Origin: Crocinitomix algicola | Lineage (GTDB): Bacteria > Bacteroidota > Bacteroidia > Flavobacteriales_D > Crocinitomicaceae | Reading direction: 5' to 3' | Assembly (NCBI RefSeq): GCF_001661595.2 | Contig: NZ_LYPF02000018.1 | Span: 1 to 64,000, forward strand | Length of the DNA: 64,000 nucleotides | Shown: one piece after another, positions 8,495-17,139 of the stretch | Position numbering within the stretch: position 1 is the stretch's first letter | Layout of the letters: every line of letters starts with the position of its first letter | Translations under genes and position numbers: made by a program | The notes under the pieces: generated by a model | What the model was told of the DNA's origin: nothing | The model's database searches: none | What the model saw: the letters and a program-made list of their open reading frames with translations, nothing else

Positions 8495-8509
8495 GAAAAA
8501 AATTATCTT

Positions 8510-9532
8510 TTAAACATTCTTATCTTCAAGAGCTCGCTCTAGATCTCTTTTAAAGTCAACCGGTTTATCAACATGAAATGCTATTTTTTGATATTGTTTT
8601 TTAATCCCATAAATACCAATTAAAGTAGTTGGTTCACTCAAAGTCAAAATAATATTATGGCTTTCCAAATCACCTAAAGGAGATAGTTTTTTCGAATTTT
8701 GATCCTTCTCCAAATCAGTATTTGTCAGTTCAATTTTTAGAATATGTTTTAAGGGAATAAGACTCTCGTTCATGAAACTGTAGCGTAGACGTAGAATATC
8801 ATTTTCAATTTGAATTGGTCGTTTACTTAGCCCTCGAGCAAATCCAAAAAATTGTAAAGCAGTGTACAAACTCAACCCACTTAGAACCCATGTAAAAACA
8901 GGACTCCAATCATACAAAAGAAAATGGAGGGCAACGGTTTCAACCAGAATCACCATGATTAAAGCCCCAAATAAAGCTGGTGCTCCATTTTCTTTGTGAT
9001 AAGAATATGACCTCTCATTATCCCCTTGTTTATGCCAATTAATAAAACCATAATAAAAAACAGCGATTTCAGTGGCGAATGGTGAAACCAATCTCTTAGG
9101 AAGAATTTGGGAGCAAGCCATCTTTAGTGCATCAAAAAAGTCAGGAGAATGACCTGCAAAATGCTTAAAAGTTTTAATGGTCTTTCTTACTTTGATTATT
9201 ACAAAGGAGAGCAGAAAAAGCTCGATAAAAGGCAAAGCCCATGTTTTAAATAAAGAAAGGTAGAACTGGTTTGCATCAGGTAAAAAATAAGAACCCACAA
9301 CGAGTCCAATAATCATTACTGGAACAACTGTGGTTTTTGGAATAGATGATTTTCGGATTAGAAGAAAATAGACCAAAGGGATTGTTATCAAAAGATCAAT
9401 GGTAACCGCCAAATCAAGGTAATTAGTTGTTTCAATCGTTTTGGAATTGCTCATAAAAATAGTACAAACCAATAATAGAATTGGCAACCCAAAAACCAAG
9501 AAGCTACGATTAATTCCTATTGTTTTTCCCAT
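8510..9532 (-). CDS. Hypothetical multi-pass membrane protein
   Basis: This is a 340-residue protein of a family I cannot name. Hydrophobic segments are visible at residues about 10-28, 42-60, 68-85, 97-113, 190-210 and 215-232. They are followed by a cytosolic C-terminal region of about 100 residues containing a beta-rich stretch (NDILRLRYSFMNESLIPLKH). Similar Bacteroidota proteins are sometimes labelled beta-carotene monooxygenase, but no iron-ligand histidine pattern of that enzyme is visible here. It is the first gene of a likely three-gene minus-strand unit with the RidA-family and two-helix membrane proteins. Confidence 0.65.
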   Translation of the reverse strand: MGKTIGINRSFLVFGLPILLLVCTIFMSNSKTIETTNYLDLAVTIDLLITIPLVYFLLIRKSSIPKTTVVPVMIIGLVVGSYFLPDANQFYLSLFKTWALPFIELFLLSFVIIKVRKTIKTFKHFAGHSPDFFDALKMACSQILPKRLVSPFATEIAVFYYGFINWHKQGDNERSYSYHKENGAPALFGALIMVILVETVALHFLLYDWSPVFTWVLSGLSLYTALQFFGFARGLSKRPIQIENDILRLRYSFMNESLIPLKHILKIELTNTDLEKDQNSKKLSPLGDLESHNIILTLSEPTTLIGIYGIKKQYQKIAFHVDKPVDFKRDLERALEDKNV

Positions 9533-9633
9533 GATTTAAATGTTAAATATCCATTCATAATTTCCTTAATAAAGGTAAACATTAATCACCAAAAGTCATC
9601 AAAAAAACAAAAGTCTTTGTGCAGAAAACTGGT

Positions 9634-10107
9634 TCAATATGTCAATTGTTTTTCTAATAAAATCATATGTCTACATTGAATTCCGTTTTCATAGATTGGT
9701 GATGGGTAATTCTTAGTGAAAAAGTGATGAAAAACATCTTTTATTTCGAACCCCATTTTCTGATATAAAGCTAATTGATTGATACTGGAGTTTCCAGTGC
9801 CGATTTGCAATTTTTCATATTTTTGTTTGATCGCTTGTTTTTCTGCGAATCTCAATAATAATTTACCTAAACCTCTACCTTGCACTGATTCTTCAACCGC
9901 AATATTTACGATTTCCAACACTCTTTCTGTTCGCTGCTCTAAAACTATTACACCTTTAACTTTATTCTGAATTTTTAGAACATAACATTCTCCTGACATT
10001 AAATAATCTTCAATTTTAGTTCTGTTTGGGTCAGCTGTTAGCAATAAATCAAAGGGAGCCAATTGATTTTTCTCCAAAATGGAAATATGTATATCTTCAT
10101 TTATCAA
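9634..10107 (-). CDS. GNAT family N-acetyltransferase
   Basis: This protein of about 157 residues has the GNAT fold. Strand beta-4 (EIVNIAVEESVQGRGLGKLL) carries the acetyl-CoA pyrophosphate loop Q-G-R-G-L-G, and motif B appears as NQLALYQKMGFEI. The reading frame has no ATG near its start; TTG at 10107 is the only ordinary candidate after the in-frame stop and gives MINEDIHISILEKNQ. It begins 14 bases after the AraC-type regulator stop, so the two are co-transcribed. The substrate cannot be told from the sequence. Confidence 0.82.
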   Translation of the reverse strand: MINEDIHISILEKNQLAPFDLLLTADPNRTKIEDYLMSGECYVLKIQNKVKGVIVLEQRTERVLEIVNIAVEESVQGRGLGKLLLRFAEKQAIKQKYEKLQIGTGNSSINQLALYQKMGFEIKDVFHHFFTKNYPSPIYENGIQCRHMILLEKQLTY

Positions 10108-10121
10108 CTTTCACTAGATTA

Positions 10122-11039
10122 TTAATTATCGAAAGAATTCCTGAACTCTTTGGGAGTCATCGCAGTTTTTTTCTTAAAGAGTTTATTAAAAGATGCTGGA
10201 TATTCAAACCCTAAATCATAAGCTATTTCACCAATCGACAACTTACTGATGACAAGCCGCTCTTTTGCTTTTTCAATCAGTTTATCGTGAATATGCTGCT
10301 GTGTGCTCTTACCGGTTAAAATGTTTAGCATATTACTCAAGTAATTCGACGAAATTCCAAGTTCACTCGCTATATATTCAACCGTAGGCAGACCCTGTTT
10401 GATGCCATCTGCATTATTAAAATGCGCTATTAACAATCTTTCAACTCTACCCAACAGTTCGTGGTTAGGTTTATCACGAGTTAAAAACTGTCGTTGATAA
10501 AACCTTTCTGTATAATTCAACAATAACTCTATTTGAGAATGGATAATTTTTTGGCTGAATTTATCCATATTTCCTTTACATTCATGTTCAATATTTTTCA
10601 AAATTTCCACCATTTTCATTTCCTCATGATGGGACAAGAAAAGAGCTTCATGCAGGGTGTATCCAAAAAAGCCACAGGATTTAAACTTGTTAGCCAAAGT
10701 TGAATTCCAAATAAAATCAGGATGAATGTGCAGCAAATAACCAGAAGGCTTGGCAAATGATTTTATATTTGGATTTTCCTTCAAACTTATGATCTGGTTT
10801 GGTGCAATAAAAGTCATTAAGCCTTCATCAAAATCATATTCGTTTTGTCCATAATAAAATTTATGCTTGACATTTTTTTTAAGTCCAATTGTATAATAAG
10901 CGTGTGTGATTTTCATCTCTTTCGCTATTGGAGGGTATTTGACTCTACCATAATCAATTAAACTAATTAGTGGATGGAGAGGCGGGGGCAAATCCACAAA
11001 CTTATGATATTCACTAATATTCGAAAAATGCTTCAACAT
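10122..11039 (-). CDS. AraC family transcriptional regulator
   Basis: This 305-residue protein has an N-terminal cupin-like sensing region (residues about 1-170) and a C-terminal double helix-turn-helix. The first HTH is VEYIASELGISSNYLSNMLN and the second is IGEIAYDLGFEYPASFNKLF, followed by KKKTAMTPKEFRNS, the classical AraC ending. In Bacteroidota this subtype is often next to a short-chain dehydrogenase or other small redox enzyme, and here an SDR gene lies 35 bases upstream on the same strand. It probably regulates that SDR or the downstream acetyltransferase. The effector is unknown. Confidence 0.88.
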   Translation of the reverse strand: MLKHFSNISEYHKFVDLPPPLHPLISLIDYGRVKYPPIAKEMKITHAYYTIGLKKNVKHKFYYGQNEYDFDEGLMTFIAPNQIISLKENPNIKSFAKPSGYLLHIHPDFIWNSTLANKFKSCGFFGYTLHEALFLSHHEEMKMVEILKNIEHECKGNMDKFSQKIIHSQIELLLNYTERFYQRQFLTRDKPNHELLGRVERLLIAHFNNADGIKQGLPTVEYIASELGISSNYLSNMLNILTGKSTQQHIHDKLIEKAKERLVISKLSIGEIAYDLGFEYPASFNKLFKKKTAMTPKEFRNSFDN

Positions 11040-11073
11040 TGAGGTAAAATTACAGTAGCAAGATAAGAAATAA

Positions 11074-11832
11074 TCAGACTAACATCCCGCCCGAAACTTC
11101 AATTCGTTGTCCGTTAATCCAACCAGCATCTTCATGACATAAAAAAGCAACAACTCCACCTATGTCGAATGCTTCTCCTATTCTGCCAAGAGCTGTAAGA
11201 TTAGTTATAACCTTTCTTTTGGTTTCATCGTCCCGATTTGTTCCTCCTCCAAAATCTGTTGCAATTGCACCAGGCGCAATAACATTTGCAGTAATTTTTT
11301 TCGTCCCAAGCTCCTTGGCCAAGTACCTTGTAAATACTTCAACACCTCCTTTCATGATCGCATAGGCCGATGCCCCCGGAAAACTGAAACGCGTTAGACC
11401 GCTGGAAATATTAATAATTCTACCGCCTTCATTCATATTAGGTAAGAATTTTTGCGTCAAAAAATAGACACTTTTTAAATGAATATTTATCAGTTGGTCA
11501 AAATCGCTCGGTGTTGTATTTTCTATTGTATTAAACAAACCTGTGCCTGCGTTATTAATTAAATAATCAATTTTTTCCTCCTGCCATTCATGCTTCAAAT
11601 AATTAGTTATCCTTTCACAAAAAAAATCAAGTTTTTCTGGCCGTGACGCGTCATATTGAAAGGCTTTTGCTCGTGCTCCTATATCTTCAATTTCCCTTTC
11701 AACTAATTTTGCACTACGCTCATCTGTGTGATACGTAAACAATACATTCACCCCATGCTTGGCAAGTCTTAATGCCATTTCTTTACCTAAACCTTTGCTT
11801 GCACCTGTTATTAATGCTATTTTTTTATCCAT
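11074..11832 (-). CDS. Short-chain dehydrogenase/reductase, FabG-like
   Basis: This classical SDR has about 252 residues when started at MDKKIALITGASKGLGKEMA. The cofactor motif TGASKGLG is near residue 10, NNAG (in LINNAGTGLF) follows at about residue 95, and the catalytic Ser-Tyr-Lys set appears as IINISSG and SAYAIMKGG. The ending INGQRIEVSGGML is typical of 3-oxoacyl reductase-like enzymes. Basic residues after the glycine motif suggest NADPH. The seven-codon extension to 11853 is unlikely because MDKK matches family starts. It lies just upstream of an AraC-type regulator. Its substrate is unknown; no fatty-acid genes surround it. Confidence 0.87.
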   Translation of the reverse strand: MDKKIALITGASKGLGKEMALRLAKHGVNVLFTYHTDERSAKLVEREIEDIGARAKAFQYDASRPEKLDFFCERITNYLKHEWQEEKIDYLINNAGTGLFNTIENTTPSDFDQLINIHLKSVYFLTQKFLPNMNEGGRIINISSGLTRFSFPGASAYAIMKGGVEVFTRYLAKELGTKKITANVIAPGAIATDFGGGTNRDDETKRKVITNLTALGRIGEAFDIGGVVAFLCHEDAGWINGQRIEVSGGMLV

Positions 11833-11925
11833 AACTTGTCTTTTATAATACATTACAAATTACGGACTTAATACTCGGCTAAACTTTTCCAAATCTCTGG
11901 ATTAGTTTGCCAAAACAAGGATTAC

Positions 11926-13881
11926 CTATTTAATCAAGTTAATGTGGGTAATGTTTTTCATTACTTCTATTCGATTGATAATTGAATCTATTATTAACTG
12001 ATAAAGTTGATCACCTAATATCTGATCTTCAACACCGTTATCAATATTCGGATTATCATTAACTTCAATAACATATACTTGACCGTCAACATATTTTAAG
12101 TCAACACCATACAAACCATCACCAATTAGTGACGTTGCTTTAAGTGCTATATTAATTACCTTTTCTGGGACCATATTAATTGAAACGGTTTTGTGGCTAC
12201 CGGATTTATCTTCTTCTTCACTTTCCCAGTTATAAATTTGCCAGTGACCTTTCTTCATGTAATACTTACACGCATAAATTGCTTTGTTATCGAGGACGCC
12301 AATTCGCCAATCAAAATTTGAGTATAAAAACTCCTGACAGATTACCATATCTGTTTTTCTAAAAAGCCTGTTCAGTTTCTTTTTTGCCTCGCGTTTGTCA
12401 TTAACCTTTATAACACCGAGTGAAAAGGCACTATCTGGTTGTTTTAAAACGGTAGGATATTTAATTGAATCTAAGAGTTTTTCATTCAACATGTTTTTAG
12501 CCAACGCGAGTGTGTTAGGCGTTTTAATTTTGTGTTTTTTGAACAGCTCATGCTGATAAATCTTATTGGAACACTTCAAAATTGACCAAGGATCGTCGAT
12601 AACCACAAGACCTTCGGCAAATGCTAGGCGCGAAAGCTCATAAGTGTAATGATTTACATTGGTTGTTGCACGTATAAACAATGCATCGAATTCGTTAATT
12701 TTATTAGCATCATTTTTGGATATAAATTCAACATAAACCCCTTTTTTATTCGCAATTTTTCGAAATTTTTCAAGCGCTTCTCGGTCAGAAGGAGGGTGTT
12801 CTTCAAAAGGGTTTACCAGTATTGCTAAATCATACTTGTAATTATTCAGCTTTGGGATATTATACCGCTTCTTATTAAAATGTTTGTAGGCTGCTTGATA
12901 AAAAAAATCCTTTTGCTCATTGGAAACCTCATTAAAAGTAACGACCTTGATATTTTTAATAAGCCATGTTTCTGCTTTTACAAAATTCACGTTAAACATG
13001 GGTATTTCGAATAGTTGAAAAAGTTTTAGAGCTAAACTTTTATAGGATTTATTAGACGATTGCCCGAAGTAAATATCCAACGATAATTTACTATCTTTCA
13101 CTTTAGCCAACAAGTTATTTACTTGTTCGCTTAACTCCGCATATAGCGACTGAACGACATGTGCAATTTGTACATCTTTTATCGTTGATGAACTTGGAAT
13201 TACGCGTTGACCACGCGCAGAAGCTAGCAATGAAATATAATAACCGTAACTCTGGTATTTATATGAGCTACATAAATTAAAAATTCGAAAATTTGCGTTG
13301 TTTTGATATAATGGGTCATTAATATAATCTTTAACAGAAACAACCTTCGCTTTGATAGTGGAATCTTGCCATATATATGGTTGATCTATAACAATCAGGT
13401 TACTTCTTTCTGGAGAGACATATTGAGCGCCTATTTTGAGTCCCATTTTAAAAGCATCCTCTCCGTTTGAATAATAGGATTTCAAAGTTTTTATAACAGA
13501 AAAACCCTTAGATTGATACCATTCCACCAATTTAAAATCTTTCGTTCTTACTTCTAACGATAGGCTCGAAAACAAATTTGTTATCGCATAGTTTTTAATA
13601 TATGTTAGCAAATCACTTCCAACACCCAACTTTTGGTACTCACGCAATAGACCAATAGAATAGATACGAATCATGTGTTTATATTTGAAGAGAATCGCAG
13701 CACCAATAGGCTGATTATTTTCTAACGCGTTCTCCGCTATTACAATTTCTTGAAAAGTACTGTGGATACTATTTTTTAAATTTTGTTTTGAATTTTGTTG
13801 AAAAACTGGGAATGCAGATTTTTCCAAGTGTAAAAGAAATGCTAAATCGGATTGTTCAGCATTTCGAAAGTTTATTTTCAT
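11926..13881 (-). CDS. GNAT-RLAN-ATP-grasp fusion (RimK-like ligase)
   Basis: This 651-residue protein has three parts. Residues 1-150 are a GNAT acetyltransferase domain (IYSIGLLREYQKLGVGSDLL). Residues about 155-360 resemble the RLAN domain that precedes some RimK-like ATP-grasps (SNLIVIDQPYIWQ, NFRIFNLCSSYKYQSYGYYI). Residues about 430-640 are an ATP-grasp ligase with YPTVLKQPDSAFSLGV, GLYGVDLKYVDGQVYVIEVN and the metal-binding end VNDNPNIDNG. RimK relatives join amino acids to carboxylates, so it probably makes an amide-linked, possibly acetylated, product. No partner ligase or peptidase gene is adjacent. It is cytosolic and appears monocistronic. Confidence 0.85.
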   Translation of the reverse strand: MKINFRNAEQSDLAFLLHLEKSAFPVFQQNSKQNLKNSIHSTFQEIVIAENALENNQPIGAAILFKYKHMIRIYSIGLLREYQKLGVGSDLLTYIKNYAITNLFSSLSLEVRTKDFKLVEWYQSKGFSVIKTLKSYYSNGEDAFKMGLKIGAQYVSPERSNLIVIDQPYIWQDSTIKAKVVSVKDYINDPLYQNNANFRIFNLCSSYKYQSYGYYISLLASARGQRVIPSSSTIKDVQIAHVVQSLYAELSEQVNNLLAKVKDSKLSLDIYFGQSSNKSYKSLALKLFQLFEIPMFNVNFVKAETWLIKNIKVVTFNEVSNEQKDFFYQAAYKHFNKKRYNIPKLNNYKYDLAILVNPFEEHPPSDREALEKFRKIANKKGVYVEFISKNDANKINEFDALFIRATTNVNHYTYELSRLAFAEGLVVIDDPWSILKCSNKIYQHELFKKHKIKTPNTLALAKNMLNEKLLDSIKYPTVLKQPDSAFSLGVIKVNDKREAKKKLNRLFRKTDMVICQEFLYSNFDWRIGVLDNKAIYACKYYMKKGHWQIYNWESEEEDKSGSHKTVSINMVPEKVINIALKATSLIGDGLYGVDLKYVDGQVYVIEVNDNPNIDNGVEDQILGDQLYQLIIDSIINRIEVMKNITHINLIK

Positions 13882-14004
13882 TTTAAAGTTTTAAGTCCAT
13901 TATCGAATGTAAACTTCGTTATCTAGACCGCAGTTATAATTGGGCGAAAGGTAATTCTTTTTTAAATATTCCATCACTATTTAAAAAAAAATTTAGAGCC
14001 ATCA

Positions 14005-14027
14005 AAAACACTGTAAAACAGTGTTTT
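14005..14027 (-). terminator. Hairpin terminator after the minus-strand outer-membrane gene
   Basis: AAAACACTGT (14005-14014) and ACAGTGTTTT (14018-14027) form a perfect 10-bp stem with a 3-base loop. On the minus strand it lies 17 bases after the stop codon of the gene at 14045, and its arms end in a T-run. It can act for either strand. Confidence 0.6.
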
Positions 14028-14044
14028 AAATCGAAATAAAAAAA

Positions 14045-14668
14045 TCAATGATTGGCTTTTTTATTTTGGAAACTATTCCATATTGTGCCGACTGCTAGGC
14101 TCGCTCCAACCTTATAATAAAAACCATCCAAATCATGTTCCTTATCCAATAATACAAACCTATAACCAGCACCCGTTTTAAATTTTAACCTATCATAAAT
14201 TCGCAAAGAACCATGCACACCTAATTCTACAGGACTTATGAGCTCATCGTAAAACTGATGTTCGTGCGGCAAAGTTAGATTTCTATAAGAGGCAAAGCCA
14301 ACACCAATGTGAATATAGGATACAAATTCGAAACGTCCAACCGAATAAAACGTATACTCTTCTGCAAACCCTAAGAATTGCACACGAACTTGTTCGTTAT
14401 TTCCGGCCCAAAACAAATTATTGTTATAAGTTATGACATGTTTTAATCGCTCACCGTATTGAATTCCAAAATAAACTCCATAGATTGTGCTTGGGTCTCC
14501 TAAAAGATAAGTCCGTCGGTTATTTAAACCATAGGTTAATGATTTTTTCTCTTTTAACGGAGCAATTAATAAGCTATCAATCTGCGCATTAACATCTGCA
14601 TCAACACATAGAAAAGCAACAAACACATGGAGTATCAGCAATTTACCTTTGAACACACGAGACAACAT
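14045..14668 (-). CDS. Secreted beta-barrel-like hypothetical protein
   Basis: This protein of about 207 residues starts with a signal peptide (MLSRVFKGKLLILHVFVAFL, cleaved near VNAQ). An upstream ATG at 14686 would add six residues. The mature part shows alternating hydrophobic/aromatic strands and glycine-rich turns (YGVYFGIQYGERL, YIHIGVGFASYRN, KFKTGAGYRFVLL, YYKVGASLAVGTIWN). This fits a small outer-membrane barrel of about eight strands. The last strand does not end in the usual aromatic residue, so an outer-membrane location is inference. I do not recognise a family. Confidence 0.65.
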   Translation of the reverse strand: MLSRVFKGKLLILHVFVAFLCVDADVNAQIDSLLIAPLKEKKSLTYGLNNRRTYLLGDPSTIYGVYFGIQYGERLKHVITYNNNLFWAGNNEQVRVQFLGFAEEYTFYSVGRFEFVSYIHIGVGFASYRNLTLPHEHQFYDELISPVELGVHGSLRIYDRLKFKTGAGYRFVLLDKEHDLDGFYYKVGASLAVGTIWNSFQNKKANH

Positions 14669-14737
14669 AAATAGTATTGCTTGCAAGATTGAATTAAATC
14701 AACAAATTTTAACAGCAAGATCGCAATTAAATCTAAA

Positions 14738-15082
14738 CTAGCCGATTCTCATCCCATTTTCGACCTTGAGGTCTGGAGAAATGATTGTTACCTCCCCTTC
14801 ATTTCCAACAACTCCCATTACCAAGCACTCTGACATCATTGTAGCAATCTGTTTAGGAGGGAAGTTTACAACGGCCACAATCTGTTTCCCAATTAACTCT
14901 TCCGGTTGATATTTTTTTGTGATTTGAGCAGAAGTCTTTCTTGTTCCAAATTCTCCAAAGTCAATTGTCATTTTATAGGCTGGATTTCGGACTTCTTTAA
15001 AAACCTCAGCCGTTAGTATAGTTCCTACACGCATTTCAACCTTTGTAAAATCAGACCATTCAATTTCCGTTATCTTTCCCAT
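14738..15082 (-). CDS. csaA: CsaA-like tRNA-binding domain protein
   Basis: This 114-residue protein is the stand-alone Trbp111/CsaA OB-fold domain. Segments are WSDFTKVEMRVGTILTAEVF, DFGEFGTRKTSAQITKKYQP, LIGKQIVAVVNFPPKQIATM and SECLVMGV. In Bacillus CsaA has chaperone and secretion-linked activity. The fold also binds tRNA in synthetase C-termini. The length matches the family. It starts 17 bases before the end-adjacent GT2 gene's stop-side region and may be co-transcribed with it, though there is no functional tie. Confidence 0.88.
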   Translation of the reverse strand: MGKITEIEWSDFTKVEMRVGTILTAEVFKEVRNPAYKMTIDFGEFGTRKTSAQITKKYQPEELIGKQIVAVVNFPPKQIATMMSECLVMGVVGNEGEVTIISPDLKVENGMRIG

Positions 15083-15099
15083 ATTTCTTTAAATACTCA

Positions 15100-16113
15100 T
15101 CAAGCGAAAAACCAATAATCATTGACTGGCTTTTTGTTCCAACTGTTTAATTTTTCTTTTATTTCTATTTTCCCATCTGGCGAAGCCACTACAATGATTA
15201 TTTGAGGATTTTTTAGGGAAGCAACAGTATTGTAATGTTCCATTTTGACACCATAAATATCCTTCCCTATTTTTCGTTCATTATCACAAACCCAATGAAA
15301 GTTATCCTTGTAACTTTGAAGAAGTTTTGCCATATCTTTCCCATTCCTACCCGCACCCCAGAGTACCAAGGGACGATTTTGATCTCGATCAATTTCGTAA
15401 AAAAAACGCAATTTCATTTCAAAATATCGATTATCTTCATATTCCTCCCAAGTTCTAGAAATTCGGTTAGATCGATCACGCCAATAATGTAAGATTTTAT
15501 CAATTCCAATAACTTTCAGTTTAGCCCGATACATTCGAAAACATAAATCATAATCTTCGGGGTAGATGATGGGATTGAATGCATCAATAGCATCTAAATC
15601 ATCCTTATGAATAATCCAACAATGAGAAGGAATCACACACTCTTTATAAATTTCCTGATAATGCGAACTTGTTCGTGCCACCTCATTCAGCCATTTCTCA
15701 TAGCGTAAAAAGCCATCCCCAACTACGCCTTCATCAACAAAATGTTTTGTTCCGCCCGCTATAACATGTCCTTTTCCATATTTTAACCATTCATCTACTA
15801 AAATTTGCAACTTATAATCGGGCATTTTATCGTCAGAATCCATTCGATTTATTAACGAACCTTTTGCACGAGCATAACCATACTGCAAAGTAGGAATTAA
15901 CTTAGGTTGATCACTATTTAAAAATTTAATTCGCTTATCCTTTTGGGCATACGCATTTATGATAGCTGGCGTATCATCAGTTGAATGATCATTAATTGCC
16001 AAAAGCTCCCAATTGGTGTAAGTTTGATTCAAAACAGAATCCAAACAAGCTTCTAAAAATGGACCGGTATTCTTTGCAGCTAATATTATTGAGACTAAAG
16101 GTTCTTTTTCCAT
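15100..16113 (-). CDS. Family 2 glycosyltransferase
   Basis: This 337-residue GT-A glycosyltransferase begins VSIILAAKNTGPFLEACLDS, the nucleotide-sugar binding start of GT2, and has the metal-binding motif NRMDSDDKMPD near residue 95. The C-terminal third (residues about 250-335) has RPLVLWGAGRNGKDMAKLLQ, a nucleotide-binding-like segment found in some sugar enzymes fused to GT2s. There is no membrane segment. Its start overlaps the upstream epimerase gene by 19 bp, so both should act on the same glycan. The acceptor is unknown. Confidence 0.86.
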   Translation of the reverse strand: MEKEPLVSIILAAKNTGPFLEACLDSVLNQTYTNWELLAINDHSTDDTPAIINAYAQKDKRIKFLNSDQPKLIPTLQYGYARAKGSLINRMDSDDKMPDYKLQILVDEWLKYGKGHVIAGGTKHFVDEGVVGDGFLRYEKWLNEVARTSSHYQEIYKECVIPSHCWIIHKDDLDAIDAFNPIIYPEDYDLCFRMYRAKLKVIGIDKILHYWRDRSNRISRTWEEYEDNRYFEMKLRFFYEIDRDQNRPLVLWGAGRNGKDMAKLLQSYKDNFHWVCDNERKIGKDIYGVKMEHYNTVASLKNPQIIIVVASPDGKIEIKEKLNSWNKKPVNDYWFFA

Positions 16114-17096
16114 GCAGACGGGAGTTTTTTTTCTATTTCTATTGCTGTAAAATCTTTCGTTATTTGCGCTCCAAACAGGTAAGCATGTTGAGCCATTTCC
16201 TGCAAAGCTTCTTTTAAAGGTTGACTGGATATTGGTTTGAAAAACTGCTTAAACTTATCATGATTTGCGTAGGCATGTTTCATTTCATTTCTTGCAGGAA
16301 CATGATTGATCGAAACTTCTTTACCCATTACTTCCATAACAGCTAAAGCCAGTTGATTAACGGAATAAACATCATCTGCCCCAATATCAAAAATCTCATT
16401 ATATGCCGCTGAACAATTAACCGACTTTGCGATGTATGGTGCAATAGACGAAATGGGTGTAAATGCCCTGGTTTGTTCACCATCGCCAAAAATAGTTAGT
16501 GCTTGATTTTTCATTATTTGGTTCATAAATATACCAATTACATTCCTATACTTATCACCAATATTTTGCCCAGGTCCATACACATTATGTGGCCTAAAAA
16601 TAATCGAATTCAAACCAAAATGGTTATGTGCCATTTCCAAATCTTTTTCAACTGCAAACTTAGCCATTCCGTAAGGATCTTCTGGCTGCGGTATTTGCCC
16701 TTCGTGATGTGGTAAATCATTTTTTCCATACACAGCAATGGAAGAGGCGAAAACAAAACACTTTATATTATGATTAACAGCTGCATTGATCAAGTTCACA
16801 CTCCCTATTAAGTTGTTTTGATAATTGAACCGTCGAATAAAATGACTTAAGCCTTCCGCAGCATATGCGGCCATGTGATAAACGTAATCAAATTTATATG
16901 TTTCGAACAACTTTTCAATCAATTCAAAATCAAGGATTGACCCTTCAATAAATACACAACCATTCGGTATATTATGTTTAAAACCACCTGATAAATCATC
17001 GAGTATAACTACTTTATGTTTTAACTGAATCAGTTCTTTTGCTATGTGCGATCCAATAAAACCTGCTCCACCGGTAACCAAAGATTTTTTTGACAT
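16095..17096 (-). CDS. NAD-dependent sugar epimerase/dehydratase (extended SDR)
   Basis: This 333-residue extended SDR has the NAD motif VTGGAGFIGSHIAKEL at the N-terminus, the SSIAVYGK strand with the catalytic Ser region, and catalytic Tyr/Lys in PYGMAKFAVEK. The Asn-rich substrate motif HNVYGPGQN is typical of UDP-sugar 4-epimerases. Members interconvert or modify nucleotide-sugars in the cytosol. A TAGTTTTG -7 box lies just upstream, and the gene is followed with overlap by a GT2, so the pair probably makes and transfers one sugar. UDP-glucose or UDP-GlcNAc 4-epimerase is likeliest, but the substrate is not fixed by sequence. Confidence 0.86.
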   Translation of the reverse strand: MSKKSLVTGGAGFIGSHIAKELIQLKHKVVILDDLSGGFKHNIPNGCVFIEGSILDFELIEKLFETYKFDYVYHMAAYAAEGLSHFIRRFNYQNNLIGSVNLINAAVNHNIKCFVFASSIAVYGKNDLPHHEGQIPQPEDPYGMAKFAVEKDLEMAHNHFGLNSIIFRPHNVYGPGQNIGDKYRNVIGIFMNQIMKNQALTIFGDGEQTRAFTPISSIAPYIAKSVNCSAAYNEIFDIGADDVYSVNQLALAVMEVMGKEVSINHVPARNEMKHAYANHDKFKQFFKPISSQPLKEALQEMAQHAYLFGAQITKDFTAIEIEKKLPSAWKKNL

Positions 17097-17100
17097 AATG

Positions 17101-17108
17101 CAAAACTA
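17101..17108 (-). promoter_or_regulatory. Predicted -7 box for the epimerase-GT2 pair
   Basis: The minus strand reads TAGTTTTG, matching TAnnTTTG, immediately upstream of the epimerase ATG (17096). The distance is very short, so the transcript would be nearly leaderless if this box is used. Confidence 0.35.
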
Positions 17109-17139
17109 GTGGATTTTAAATAGAAACCATCTTTAGTTT

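Noticed and set aside
8510-9532. Naming the multi-pass membrane protein a carotene monooxygenase
   Set aside because: The four-histidine iron site of that enzyme class is not present.
13882-14004. A possible small gene before the GNAT-RLAN-ATP-grasp gene
   Set aside because: All frames on both strands are short and show no recognisable motif; the region is better explained as promoter and terminator space.
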